NCBI GenBank assembly: GCA_964534175.1
Contig: CAZHNS010000025.1
Location: forward strand, 1 to 33,148
Length of the DNA stretch: 33,148 nucleotides
Reading direction: 5' to 3'
Source of the DNA: JAFGHJ01 sp964534175
Lineage (GTDB): Bacteria; Hydrothermota; UBA3072
Shown piece after piece: positions 15,457 through 23,399 of the stretch. The stretch's first letter is position 1; every line of letters begins with the position of its first letter. The notes under the pieces are model-generated. The model was given only the letters and a program-made list of their open reading frames with translations, was not told where the DNA came from and did no database searches. The translations under genes and the position numbers were made by a program.

Positions 15457-16039
15457 TTACGGAGCCGGAAATCTACGATCGGTAAGAAAAGCTTTTAATC
15501 ACTTAAAAAGAAAAAGTATAATTGCGACTAAAGCGGAAGATTTGAAGAAAGCAGATAGAGTCGTTTTACCCGGAGTAGGGGCATTCGGATCAGCAATAGA
15601 AAAACTGAAAGAAACTAACTTTTATGACGCCACTCTGGAATGGCTTTCCAAAGATAAGCCTTTTCTGGGTATTTGTCTCGGTATGCAGATGCTATTCGAA
15701 GAAAGCCTTGAATCTAAAGATAAGAAAGGATTTGCTATATTTAAAGGGAAATGTCCCCGTTTTAAAAAAGGGAAAGTACCTCAAATGGGCTGGAATCAGA
15801 TAAACAAAACAAAAGAATCTCCCCTACTCAAAGGAATACCTAACGAATCTTTCTTCTACTTCCTGCATGGATACTATGTAGAAGTTGAAAATAGCGAGAT
15901 TGTAACTGCAACTACGGACTATTTTATTACATATACTTCAATGATAGAAAAAGGAAATGTGTTCGGCGTCCAATTTCATCCTGAAAAAAGCGGTGAAATG
16001 GGCTTAAAACTGTTAAATAACTGGGTGGAAATATGTTAG
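15440..16039 (+). CDS. hisH: Imidazole glycerol phosphate synthase, glutaminase subunit
   Basis: Glutamine amidotransferase partner of HisF; it releases ammonia from glutamine for the ring-closing step. 199 residues, class I GATase fold. N-terminal IIDYGAGNLRSVRKAF, oxyanion region LPGVGAFG, nucleophile Cys79 in FLGICLGMQML, and the His-x-Glu pair in FGVQFHPEKSG. The Tyr-Gly-Ala-Gly-Asn start is diagnostic of HisH among small amidotransferases. It begins 17 bases inside hisB and ends seven bases inside hisF, keeping the two interacting subunits translationally coupled. Confidence 0.95.
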   Translation: MIAIIDYGAGNLRSVRKAFNHLKRKSIIATKAEDLKKADRVVLPGVGAFGSAIEKLKETNFYDATLEWLSKDKPFLGICLGMQMLFEESLESKDKKGFAIFKGKCPRFKKGKVPQMGWNQINKTKESPLLKGIPNESFFYFLHGYYVEVENSEIVTATTDYFITYTSMIEKGNVFGVQFHPEKSGEMGLKLLNNWVEIC

Positions 16040-16785
16040 CAACGAGAATTATTCCCTGCCTCGATGTAGACTTTGGAAAAGTTATGAAAGGAATAAAATT
16101 TAAGAACCTCGATAACGTTGGGAACCCCGTCGAAATGGCAAAAACATATAACGAACAAGGGGCTGACGAATTAACATTCCTGGATATAGGGGCATCTTAC
16201 AAAAGCAGAAAAATACTTATAGAAGTCGTAGAACAAGTTTCAGAAGAAGTTTTTATCCCTCTAACCGTCGGCGGAGGACTGCGTTCAAGTGAAGATATTA
16301 GAAATGCTTTAACTTCTGGAGCCGACAAAGTCTCTATTTGCACCTCAGCCATCGAGAATCCTTCACTTATAACAGAAGGTGCGGAAATTTTCGGTTCACA
16401 ATGCATCGTGCTATCGATAGACGCAAAAAGGCAAGATGGCTTATGGTATGCCTACACACACGGAGGCAGAAACAACTCAGGTATCGACGCAATTAAGTGG
16501 GCAAAAGAGGGTGAAAGATTAGGAGCGGGAGAAATTCTTCTTAACTCCATAGATAAAGACGGAACGAAAGAAGGATACGACCTTGAACTTACCAGAAGAA
16601 TATCGGAAAGTGTAAATATACCGGTTATAGCATCTGGCGGAGCAGGAAACCCACAGCAAATGGTTGACGCAGTAAAATTCGGAAAAGCCGATGCCGTATT
16701 ACTCGCTTCACTCTTACACTACGGCGAATACACAATAAAAGATATTAAAGATTATCTAAAAGAAAAGGAGATTTGCGTAAGATGA
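16033..16785 (+). CDS. hisF: Imidazole glycerol phosphate synthase, cyclase subunit
   Basis: TIM-barrel subunit that converts PRFAR plus ammonia to imidazoleglycerol phosphate and AICAR. 250 residues. Catalytic Asp11 is in RIIPCLDVDFGKVMKG and Asp129 in IVLSIDAKR. Other family motifs are GADELTFLDI, PLTVGGGLRS, SIDKDGTKEGYD and PVIASGGAGN. Asn in the usual VSINSAA motif is replaced by Cys (VSICTSAI). AICAR released here feeds purine synthesis, whose first gene, purF, lies about 11 kb upstream. Overlaps hisH by seven bases and ends in an ATGA overlap with the hisA-I-E fusion. Confidence 0.95.
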   Translation: MLATRIIPCLDVDFGKVMKGIKFKNLDNVGNPVEMAKTYNEQGADELTFLDIGASYKSRKILIEVVEQVSEEVFIPLTVGGGLRSSEDIRNALTSGADKVSICTSAIENPSLITEGAEIFGSQCIVLSIDAKRQDGLWYAYTHGGRNNSGIDAIKWAKEGERLGAGEILLNSIDKDGTKEGYDLELTRRISESVNIPVIASGGAGNPQQMVDAVKFGKADAVLLASLLHYGEYTIKDIKDYLKEKEICVR

Positions 16786-18026
16786 TTATTGCATCAATCG
16801 ATTTGATGAATGGAAAAGCTGTCCAGTTAAAACAGGGCAGGGAAAAAATGCTCGAAAACAACAACCCCCTTAGATTAGCAGAAGAATTCAACAGATACGG
16901 CGAAACAGCAGTAATAGACCTCGACGGGGCAATGGGAAAAGGCGATAATCTTGATATCATAAAGAAGATATTCAAAAAAGCCGAATGTAGAGTCGGTGGG
17001 GGCCTTAGGAGTATAGAGAGCGCTAAAGAGATGATATCTTTTGGTGCAAGAAAAGTCATAATAGGCTCGAAAGCATTTGAGAATGACAAAATAAATAAAA
17101 AATTCCTTAAGGATTTAAAAAAAGAAATAAGCAAAGAAAGAATAATAATAGCTATCGATGCTTTAAATGAAGAAATCGTCACAAAAGGATGGAAGCATCC
17201 AACAGGTATTCCCCTTTACGAAGCAGCAGAGGCGCTGGAAGATTTCGCTTCTGAATACTTATTTACCTGCGTGGAAAGAGAAGGAACTCTAACAGGAATC
17301 AATTTGGAAATTGTGAAGAAACTCTTGAAAAAAACAAAAAACAAAGTAACAGTAGCAGGAGGAGTAAGTAAAATTTCCGAGATAAAAAAATTAGCTAAAA
17401 TGGGCTGTGATGTCCAGCTTGGAATGGCTCTTTACACGGGAAAAATATCTCTCGGAGAAGGTTTTATAGAATCACTAAACTGGGAAAAAAACAAATTGAT
17501 TCCTACGATTGCACAAGATGAAACTGGTCAGGTTCTGATGCTGGCTTATTCTAATAAAGAATCTCTAAAAAGAGCTTTTGAAACCGGCAATATGTGTTAT
17601 TTTTCGCGCTCAAGGCAGAAACTCTGGATGAAAGGCGAAACTTCCAAAAACACTCAAAAACTAATGAAAATAAGAACAGATTGTGACCAGGACACCCTTC
17701 TTGCGACCGTGGGGCAAAAAGGAGTTGCCTGCCATCTCGGCAATTATTCCTGCTTCGGTGATAGGGAATTTAGTTTAGAAGAACTGTACGATATAGTACT
17801 GGACAGAATTAAAAATCCAGTACCCGGTTCCTATACTGCGACTCTTAATGCAGAAAAACTAAAAGAAAAAATTACAGAAGAGGCAGGTGAAATTATCGAG
17901 GCAAAAGAAGAAAATGAAATTGTATGGGAAGCAGCAGATGTATTGTACTTTTTGACTGTGCTGCTGGCAAAAAATAAGATACAAATAAAAGATGTACTTG
18001 AAGAATTAAGGAGGAGAAGAAAATGA
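16782..18026 (+). CDS. hisAIE: HisA-HisI-HisE triple fusion
   Basis: One 414-residue polypeptide covering three consecutive-pathway steps. Residues 1-~232 are ProFAR isomerase (HisA): Asp7 in SIDLMNGKAVQLKQG, GGGLRS, Asp126 in IIAIDAL, and LGMALYTGKI near the end. Residues ~235-330 are phosphoribosyl-AMP cyclohydrolase (HisI): DCDQD at 300-304, Cys317-His318 and Cys324 in GVACHLG and SCF. Residues ~332-414 are phosphoribosyl-ATP pyrophosphatase (HisE): KITEEAGEIIEAKEE and WEAADVLYFLTVLLA. HisI-HisE fusions are common; HisA in front of them is not an arrangement I know as usual. The HisA motif normally R-D-G-T has Glu167. Start chosen at ATG 16782 (ATGA overlap with hisF; AAGGAG 11 bases upstream); TTG at 16773 lies too close to it. 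Confidence 0.94.
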   Translation: MIIASIDLMNGKAVQLKQGREKMLENNNPLRLAEEFNRYGETAVIDLDGAMGKGDNLDIIKKIFKKAECRVGGGLRSIESAKEMISFGARKVIIGSKAFENDKINKKFLKDLKKEISKERIIIAIDALNEEIVTKGWKHPTGIPLYEAAEALEDFASEYLFTCVEREGTLTGINLEIVKKLLKKTKNKVTVAGGVSKISEIKKLAKMGCDVQLGMALYTGKISLGEGFIESLNWEKNKLIPTIAQDETGQVLMLAYSNKESLKRAFETGNMCYFSRSRQKLWMKGETSKNTQKLMKIRTDCDQDTLLATVGQKGVACHLGNYSCFGDREFSLEELYDIVLDRIKNPVPGSYTATLNAEKLKEKITEEAGEIIEAKEENEIVWEAADVLYFLTVLLAKNKIQIKDVLEELRRRRK

Positions 18027-19033
18027 ACGTCAAAGAAGCAATAAAAAAAGCTATCAATAAGGAAGATATAAACCAGGAAGACATATATAAAGTCGCTCTC
18101 GATATTATGAGCGGAGAAGCAACAAATGCGCAAATAGGTTCATTACTTACGGCTCTCCGGATGAAGGGTGAAACGGTAGACGAAATTACCGGGTTCGTGA
18201 AAGCTATGAGAGATAAAGTTACAAGAATAAACGCCCCGGAGAAATATCTCATAGATACATGCGGCACAGGTGGCGACGGAGCCGGCACCTTCAACATTTC
18301 AACGATTAGCGCCCTTGTAGCGGCTGGAGCAGGCTGTGTGGTCGCAAAACATGGAAATAGAAGTGTTTCAAGCAATTGCGGCAGCGCCGATTTACTCAAA
18401 GAACTTGGGGTAAACATAGAAAATACTCCCAATAAAGTTGAAAAATGCATAGAAGAAGCCGGAGTCGGATTCTTGTTTGCGCCTCTCCTGCATCCGGCTA
18501 TGAAATACGCAATAGGACCTAGAAGAGAAATGGGAGTGAGAACTATATTCAACATACTTGGCCCCTTAACGAATCCGGCAAACGCGAAAAGACAGCTGTT
18601 AGGAGTTTATGCAAAAGAGCTGACAACGCCTATTGCCAACGTACTGGCCAATCTCGATTCAGTACATTGCATGATAGTTCACGGAGAAGACGGGCTCGAC
18701 GAAATAACAACAACCGGAAAAACTTACGTAAGCGAGTTAAAAGAAGGGAAAATCACTGAATACGCGATTTCACCGGAAGATTTCGGAATGATTAAGAGAA
18801 AACCAGAAGATCTAAAAGGTGGAACTCCCAAGATAAATGCAGAAATCGCCTTAAATTTATTGGAAGGTGGAACAGGCGGAAAAAGGGAGATTGTAATATT
18901 GAATTCCGGTGCCGCTATTTATGTCGCAGGAAAAGCTGAAAGTCTTGCCGATGGTATCAAAAAAGCAAAAGAATCGATCGATTCGGGAGAAGCATCAAAA
19001 AAACTAAAGATGCTGAGAGAGATAGCAAAATGA
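18023..19033 (+). CDS. trpD: Anthranilate phosphoribosyltransferase
   Basis: Transfers phosphoribose from PRPP to anthranilate in tryptophan synthesis. 336 residues, normal for a stand-alone TrpD. The N-terminal helical domain holds GEATNAQIGSLLTALRMKGE. The PRPP-binding glycine loop is DTCGTGGDGAGTFNIST, followed by AKHGNRSVSSNCGSADLLKELG and the Arg-containing LGPLTNPA. The acidic metal pair is in HGEDGLDEITT. AAGGAGGAG lies about nine bases before the ATG, which overlaps the preceding stop as ATGA. It is not fused to TrpG, whose gene is 14 kb downstream. Confidence 0.96.
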   Translation: MNVKEAIKKAINKEDINQEDIYKVALDIMSGEATNAQIGSLLTALRMKGETVDEITGFVKAMRDKVTRINAPEKYLIDTCGTGGDGAGTFNISTISALVAAGAGCVVAKHGNRSVSSNCGSADLLKELGVNIENTPNKVEKCIEEAGVGFLFAPLLHPAMKYAIGPRREMGVRTIFNILGPLTNPANAKRQLLGVYAKELTTPIANVLANLDSVHCMIVHGEDGLDEITTTGKTYVSELKEGKITEYAISPEDFGMIKRKPEDLKGGTPKINAEIALNLLEGGTGGKREIVILNSGAAIYVAGKAESLADGIKKAKESIDSGEASKKLKMLREIAK

Positions 19034-19815
19034 AAATGAAAGCAAATACAATCCTAGACAAAATAATAAAATTCAAAAAGGTGGAAATCGAAAAAAGAAA
19101 GAACTTCATTCCTCTTAAATCCTTTATCGATAAGATACCAAAAGAGAGAAGAAACTTTAAATCAGCTTTAAAAAAAGATAACATTTCCATTATAGCCGAA
19201 ATAAAAAGACACTCTCCGTCCAGGGGGCTCCTGAGAGAAAATTTTGACCACAGAGAAATTGCAAAAGAATATGAGAAAAATGGAGCAAGCGCAATTTCAG
19301 TTCTAACAGACTCAAAATTCTTCTGGGGAAGAAATACTTACCTAACCGATGTAAAAAAGGAAGTAAATCTACCAATATTAAGAAAAGATTTCATCATAGA
19401 TGAATATCAATTATATGAGTCTGCTTACATCGGGTCTGATGCAATCCTTTTAATTGCGAAAATACTTGAATTAGAGCAACTCGAGAAATTTATAAATCTG
19501 GCACGTCAATTAAAGATGAATTGCCTTTTAGAAGTTGATTCAAAAAACGATCTTCAAAAAGCTATTTCGACTTCGGCTGAAATAATTGGAATTAACAATA
19601 GAAATTTGGAGACTTTTCAGACTTCCATTAACGCTTCTGTTGATTTAAAAAAATCCATTCCTGAAAAGTATGTAACCGTAAGTGAAAGCGGTATTAAAAA
19701 TAGAACACACATAAACATTTTAGAAGAAGCAGGTTTCGATTCGGTACTTATTGGTGAAACTCTGATCAAAGAACAAAATATCGGAAATAAATTAAAGGAA
19801 CTTCTAGGAAAATGA
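19030..19815 (+). CDS. trpC: Indole-3-glycerol phosphate synthase
   Basis: Closes the indole ring from CdRP. 261 residues, TIM barrel. Catalytic residues lie in IIAEIKRHSPSRG (Glu and Lys), LRKDFIID (Lys), LLEVDSKNDL (Glu), GINNRNLETF (Asn) and TVSESGI (Glu, Ser). VLTDSKFFWGR matches the family V-L-T-x4-F-x-G region. It overlaps trpD (ATGA) and tyrA (ATGA), and stands alone rather than fused to trpF, which follows one gene later. A second Met codon two residues in (19036) is an equally possible start. Confidence 0.96.
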   Translation: MKMKANTILDKIIKFKKVEIEKRKNFIPLKSFIDKIPKERRNFKSALKKDNISIIAEIKRHSPSRGLLRENFDHREIAKEYEKNGASAISVLTDSKFFWGRNTYLTDVKKEVNLPILRKDFIIDEYQLYESAYIGSDAILLIAKILELEQLEKFINLARQLKMNCLLEVDSKNDLQKAISTSAEIIGINNRNLETFQTSINASVDLKKSIPEKYVTVSESGIKNRTHINILEEAGFDSVLIGETLIKEQNIGNKLKELLGK

Positions 19816-20900
19816 AAGATATTGAAAAACTCAGGAAAGAAGTAAGAGAGGTCGACAAAGAAATCATCAAATTGATAGCCAAAAGACTTTCCATAACAAA
19901 AGAAATAGGCGGAAACAAGAAAAAGAAAGGGATACCTTTGAAAGATTGGAAAGTCGAAAAAGAAGTGATAAAGAATGCACTTGAGGTAGCTTCTGAAGAA
20001 GGATTGTCCAGCGAGCTAATAAAAATAATTATGCAGAATATAATAACCGAATCTAAGATACAGCAGGAAATTCTACACTACTCTTCTTACAGCGGAGATA
20101 AAGAAGATATACTCATTGTAGGAGGTCTCGGGGAAATGGGTCTTTGGTTCGCTAATTTCTTTGCAAACCAGGGACATAATGTTTTCATTCACGACACTAA
20201 AGGCAAATCAGAACATTTTAAAAGCTTTGATAGTCTTGTCAGCGCAGTTAATGAAGCTTCCTGTATTCTTCTCGCAATTCCTTTCGAAATTATGCCGGAA
20301 ATTATTGAAAAAATCATACAGCTAGCATTTAGAGGAACGGTTTTCGATATTGCAAGTCTTAAAGATAACTCAAAAAAGGCTATTAAAAAAGCGCTAAAGT
20401 GCGGCATTTCTTATACAAGTACACATCCTATGTTTGGACCAAAGGTTAGCACACTTTCTGACAGGATTATCTGTCTTTGTGACTGCGGCAACAAAAAAGC
20501 AACTGAAAAGGTTAAAACATTTTTTAAAGATACAAGCGCAACAATAGTAGAAATTCCTTTAGAAAAACATGACAGGATAATTTCCTATGTTTTAGCTTTA
20601 TCTCATATAATAAATATAATATTCATGAAAACATTAATGGACGGAGAATATGATTATTCAGATTTAAAAGAAATTGCGAGCACAACCTTTACCTCACAGA
20701 TGGGGACAACAAAAGAAGTTATTACTGAGAATTCTGATCTTTATTATGCGATACAAAATTTTAATCCTTTTAAGAATGATTTATACCATAGATTAGAACA
20801 AGCAATGAAATATATAATAGGATCGGTTTTAAACGGGAAAAAAGAAGATTTTATCAAGATAATGGAAGAAGGAAAAAGATGGATAGAGAAAGCAGAGTAA
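19812..20900 (+). CDS. tyrA: Chorismate mutase / prephenate dehydrogenase
   Basis: Bifunctional 362-residue protein similar in size and order to enterobacterial TyrA. Residues 1-~90 are an AroQ-type chorismate mutase (LRKEVREVDKEIIKLIAKRL, IGGNKKKKGI, then an end with IQQEI). In the usual D-x-x-R-E motif this protein reads DWKVE, so the Arg is absent. From ~98 there is a Rossmann dinucleotide fold (ILIVGGLGEMGLWFANFF) and the prephenate dehydrogenase body with STHPMFGP (catalytic His) and a second His in ALSHIINI. It would supply hydroxyphenylpyruvate for tyrosine. It is the only chorismate mutase in the window, because PheA lacks one, so it probably serves both branches. Overlaps trpC by four and trpF by 22 bases. 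Confidence 0.93.
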   Translation: MKDIEKLRKEVREVDKEIIKLIAKRLSITKEIGGNKKKKGIPLKDWKVEKEVIKNALEVASEEGLSSELIKIIMQNIITESKIQQEILHYSSYSGDKEDILIVGGLGEMGLWFANFFANQGHNVFIHDTKGKSEHFKSFDSLVSAVNEASCILLAIPFEIMPEIIEKIIQLAFRGTVFDIASLKDNSKKAIKKALKCGISYTSTHPMFGPKVSTLSDRIICLCDCGNKKATEKVKTFFKDTSATIVEIPLEKHDRIISYVLALSHIINIIFMKTLMDGEYDYSDLKEIASTTFTSQMGTTKEVITENSDLYYAIQNFNPFKNDLYHRLEQAMKYIIGSVLNGKKEDFIKIMEEGKRWIEKAE

Positions 20901-21493
20901 AAGTAAAAATCTGCGGTATAACTAATAAAAAAGACGCAATGATGATTTCTAACTTCGGCGCCGACGCCATCGGTTTTGTATTCGCAGAATCGAAGAGAAG
21001 AATAACTCCTGAAAAAGCAAAGACAATTATAAAAGAACTACCCCCATTTATCACAACTGTAGGCATATTTGTGGATGAAAAACTAAAAGAAATTAACAGA
21101 ATTACTGAATTCACTTCGCTCGACGCAGTTCAATTGCACGGCAATGAAAATGAAGACTATTGTAAAAAAGTTAATCGAAAAGTTATAAAAGGAATACAAG
21201 TAGCCAAAGATGATACTAAAGAAAGTTTGCTAAATAAGATGCGCAACTACTCTGTATCCGCATTTATTCTCGACCCGGGCAAAGGAAGCGGAAAAACCTT
21301 TAACTGGAAAATTGCCCGTGAAATTGACAAACCTATTATAATAGCCGGCGGACTCACTCCGGAAAACGTGAAACAGGTCGTCAGAGAATTAAATCCTTAT
21401 GGAGTAGACGTCTCTACGGGAGTCGAGAAAGATCATGGCAAGAAGGATGAAGAAAAGGTTAAAAAATTCATCACGGAGGCGCACTCTTGTTAG
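20879..21493 (+). CDS. trpF: Phosphoribosylanthranilate isomerase
   Basis: Amadori rearrangement of PRA to CdRP in tryptophan synthesis. 204 residues, TIM barrel. Catalytic Cys is in VKICGIT at the N-terminus and catalytic Asp in FILDPGKGSGKTFNW. Others are ADAIGFVFAESKRRI, DAVQLHGNE, IIAGGLTPENV and GVDVSTGVEKDHGKKD. The ATG lies 22 bases inside tyrA, with GAAGGA just upstream; no later start keeps the KICGIT strand. It is followed by aroE with a seven-base overlap. Confidence 0.96.
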   Translation: MDRESRVKVKICGITNKKDAMMISNFGADAIGFVFAESKRRITPEKAKTIIKELPPFITTVGIFVDEKLKEINRITEFTSLDAVQLHGNENEDYCKKVNRKVIKGIQVAKDDTKESLLNKMRNYSVSAFILDPGKGSGKTFNWKIAREIDKPIIIAGGLTPENVKQVVRELNPYGVDVSTGVEKDHGKKDEEKVKKFITEAHSC

Positions 21494-22260
21494 TAACAGG
21501 AATAATCGGATATCCATTAAAAACCACGTTCTCTCCCCCAATGCACAATGCGGCTTTCAAAGCTCTGGGTATAGAGGGTAAATACGTCCAGCTGCCCGTA
21601 AAAGAAGAAAAACTAAAAGAAGCTGTTTACGGCTTGTTGGCTCTGGGTTTTAGAGGATTCAATGTCACCATCCCGTATAAAAAGAAAGTAATGAAATACC
21701 TCGATGAGATTTCCCCCGATGCGCTCTCTGTTGATGCCGTAAATACTGTTCTGATAGAGAAAGATAAATTAACCGGTTTTAATACTGATATATACGGCTT
21801 TGAGGAATCTTTGAATAAATATGAAATTAGTCTTAAAAATAAAAAGGTTTTGCTAATAGGAGCAGGCGGGGTTGCTTATGCCTGTTCATATATAATAAGC
21901 AAGAAAAATCCTTCGAGTTTTATAATAACAGACATAATCAAAGAAAAAGCAAAAGATTTATCTAAAATTTACAAGGCTGATATAATTTCTTCAAAGGAAG
22001 TAGAAAAGAACGCTATGGAATCTGATATTGTTTTAAACGCGACACCTGTAGATCTTCAGGACAAGATTCTTACCTTAATGAAAGAAAACTCGGTCTACTA
22101 CGATATAAATTATAAATTTAAAGTAAAGGAACAAAAGGGGGTAAAAGTGGTAAATGGCAGTTTAATGCTAATTTTACAGGGTGCCCGTGCTTTTACTATA
22201 TGGACTGAGAAGGATGCTCCCATCGAAATAATGAAAAAAGCAATAGGTTTTAAAATATGA
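21487..22260 (+). CDS. aroE: Shikimate dehydrogenase
   Basis: NADPH-dependent reduction of 3-dehydroshikimate. 257 residues. The substrate domain has GYPLKTTFSPPMHNAAF, NVTIPYKKKV (catalytic Lys) and GFNTDIYGFEESL (catalytic Asp). The nucleotide fold is VLLIGAGGVAYACSY. The C-terminus is GSLMLILQGARAFTIWT. The start is TTG at 21487: GGAGG (21475-21479) is seven bases upstream, and no ATG precedes the GIIGYPL strand. Overlaps trpF by seven bases and aroC by four. Confidence 0.95.
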   Translation: MLVTGIIGYPLKTTFSPPMHNAAFKALGIEGKYVQLPVKEEKLKEAVYGLLALGFRGFNVTIPYKKKVMKYLDEISPDALSVDAVNTVLIEKDKLTGFNTDIYGFEESLNKYEISLKNKKVLLIGAGGVAYACSYIISKKNPSSFIITDIIKEKAKDLSKIYKADIISSKEVEKNAMESDIVLNATPVDLQDKILTLMKENSVYYDINYKFKVKEQKGVKVVNGSLMLILQGARAFTIWTEKDAPIEIMKKAIGFKI

Positions 22261-23399
22261 TTAGACTAATAACTTCCGGAGAATCACACGGTAAAGCCCT
22301 ATCCGTTATAATCGAAGGTGTACCGGCTGGACTAAATGTAGGTTCTAAATTCATAAACGATGAACTATCACGTAGACAGAAAGGTCATGGAAGAGGCGGC
22401 AGAATGAAAATTGAAAGCGATAAATCGGAAATACTCTCCGGTGTTAGATTCGGTGAAACAATAGGTTCACCAATTTCGATTCAGATAAAAAATAAAGATT
22501 TCGAGAACTGGAAAGATATAATGAAAGTTACTAAAGGATCTTCCGGTAAAGAAATTACTTCACCGAGACCCGGTCATGCTGACCTGGCAGGTATCTTAAA
22601 ATACGGACGTACCGATATAAGAGATATCCTGGAAAGAGCTTCAGCAAGAGAAACTGCCTCAAGGGTAGCAGCGGGAGCCATTTTTAAACTTCTTCTGGCA
22701 GAATTCGGTGTAAACATCTACTCACATACTATTGCTATCGGAAAAATCAGTATAAAAAAACCTGTGAAAAGTTTTGATGAAATAGAAAACAGTCCCTTAA
22801 GATGTACTGACCCTGAAATGGAAAAGAAAATGATGAAACTTATAGACGAGGCAAAGAAAAAGGGTGACTCAATCGGAGGAGTAAGTGAAGTGATTGCGCA
22901 GGGTGTATGCCCGGGCATCGGAAGTTACACGCACTACGAACATCGTCTGAATGCTTCTATCGCTAGTGCTATGATGTCTATACCTACAGTTAAAGGAGTC
23001 GAAATCGGCGAAGGAATCAAGAACACAGAAAAATTCGGTTCGAAAGTACAGGATGAAATATTCTATTCACAGAAAAAAGGGTTCTACCGCTTAACCAATA
23101 GAGCCGGAGGTATCGAAGGCGGAATGAGTAACGGAGAAGACATAGTGACAAGAATATATTTAAAACCAATTCCTACACTATCATCTCCCCTAAAATCGGT
23201 CGATATAAAAACAAAAAAACAGACCTTAGCACAAAAAGAAAGAGCAGATAATTGCGTCGTACCGGCAGCCGGAGTAATCGGCGAAAGCATGATGGCGTAT
23301 GTATTAAGCAACGCTTTTCTCGATAAATTTGGCGGAGACTGCATAAAAGACATAAAAGCGAATTACAATTCTTATATAGAAAGGATTAAAAATGCCTGA
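22257..23399 (+). CDS. aroC: Chorismate synthase
   Basis: Converts EPSP to chorismate using reduced FMN. 380 residues. Motifs: ITSGESHGKALSVIIEG (first catalytic His), RRQKGHGRGGRM, SPRPGHADLAGILKYG with RDILERASARETASRVAAG, NRAGGIEGGMSNGEDI, and the late ERADNCVVPAAGVIGE. These include both conserved His and the FMN/EPSP-binding Arg and Ser residues. It overlaps aroE by ATGA and the aroKB fusion by eight bases. Confidence 0.97.
   Translation: MIRLITSGESHGKALSVIIEGVPAGLNVGSKFINDELSRRQKGHGRGGRMKIESDKSEILSGVRFGETIGSPISIQIKNKDFENWKDIMKVTKGSSGKEITSPRPGHADLAGILKYGRTDIRDILERASARETASRVAAGAIFKLLLAEFGVNIYSHTIAIGKISIKKPVKSFDEIENSPLRCTDPEMEKKMMKLIDEAKKKGDSIGGVSEVIAQGVCPGIGSYTHYEHRLNASIASAMMSIPTVKGVEIGEGIKNTEKFGSKVQDEIFYSQKKGFYRLTNRAGGIEGGMSNGEDIVTRIYLKPIPTLSSPLKSVDIKTKKQTLAQKERADNCVVPAAGVIGESMMAYVLSNAFLDKFGGDCIKDIKANYNSYIERIKNA

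Noticed and set aside
16773..16781. TTG at 16773 as the start of the hisA-I-E fusion
   Set aside because: It is only two bases from AAGGAG. The ATG at 16782 gives an ATGA overlap like other junctions and the standard HisA N-terminus.
17893..18555. 220-codon open frame antisense to the hisE/trpD junction
   Set aside because: It crosses two well-supported coupled genes on the other strand and shows no family motif.
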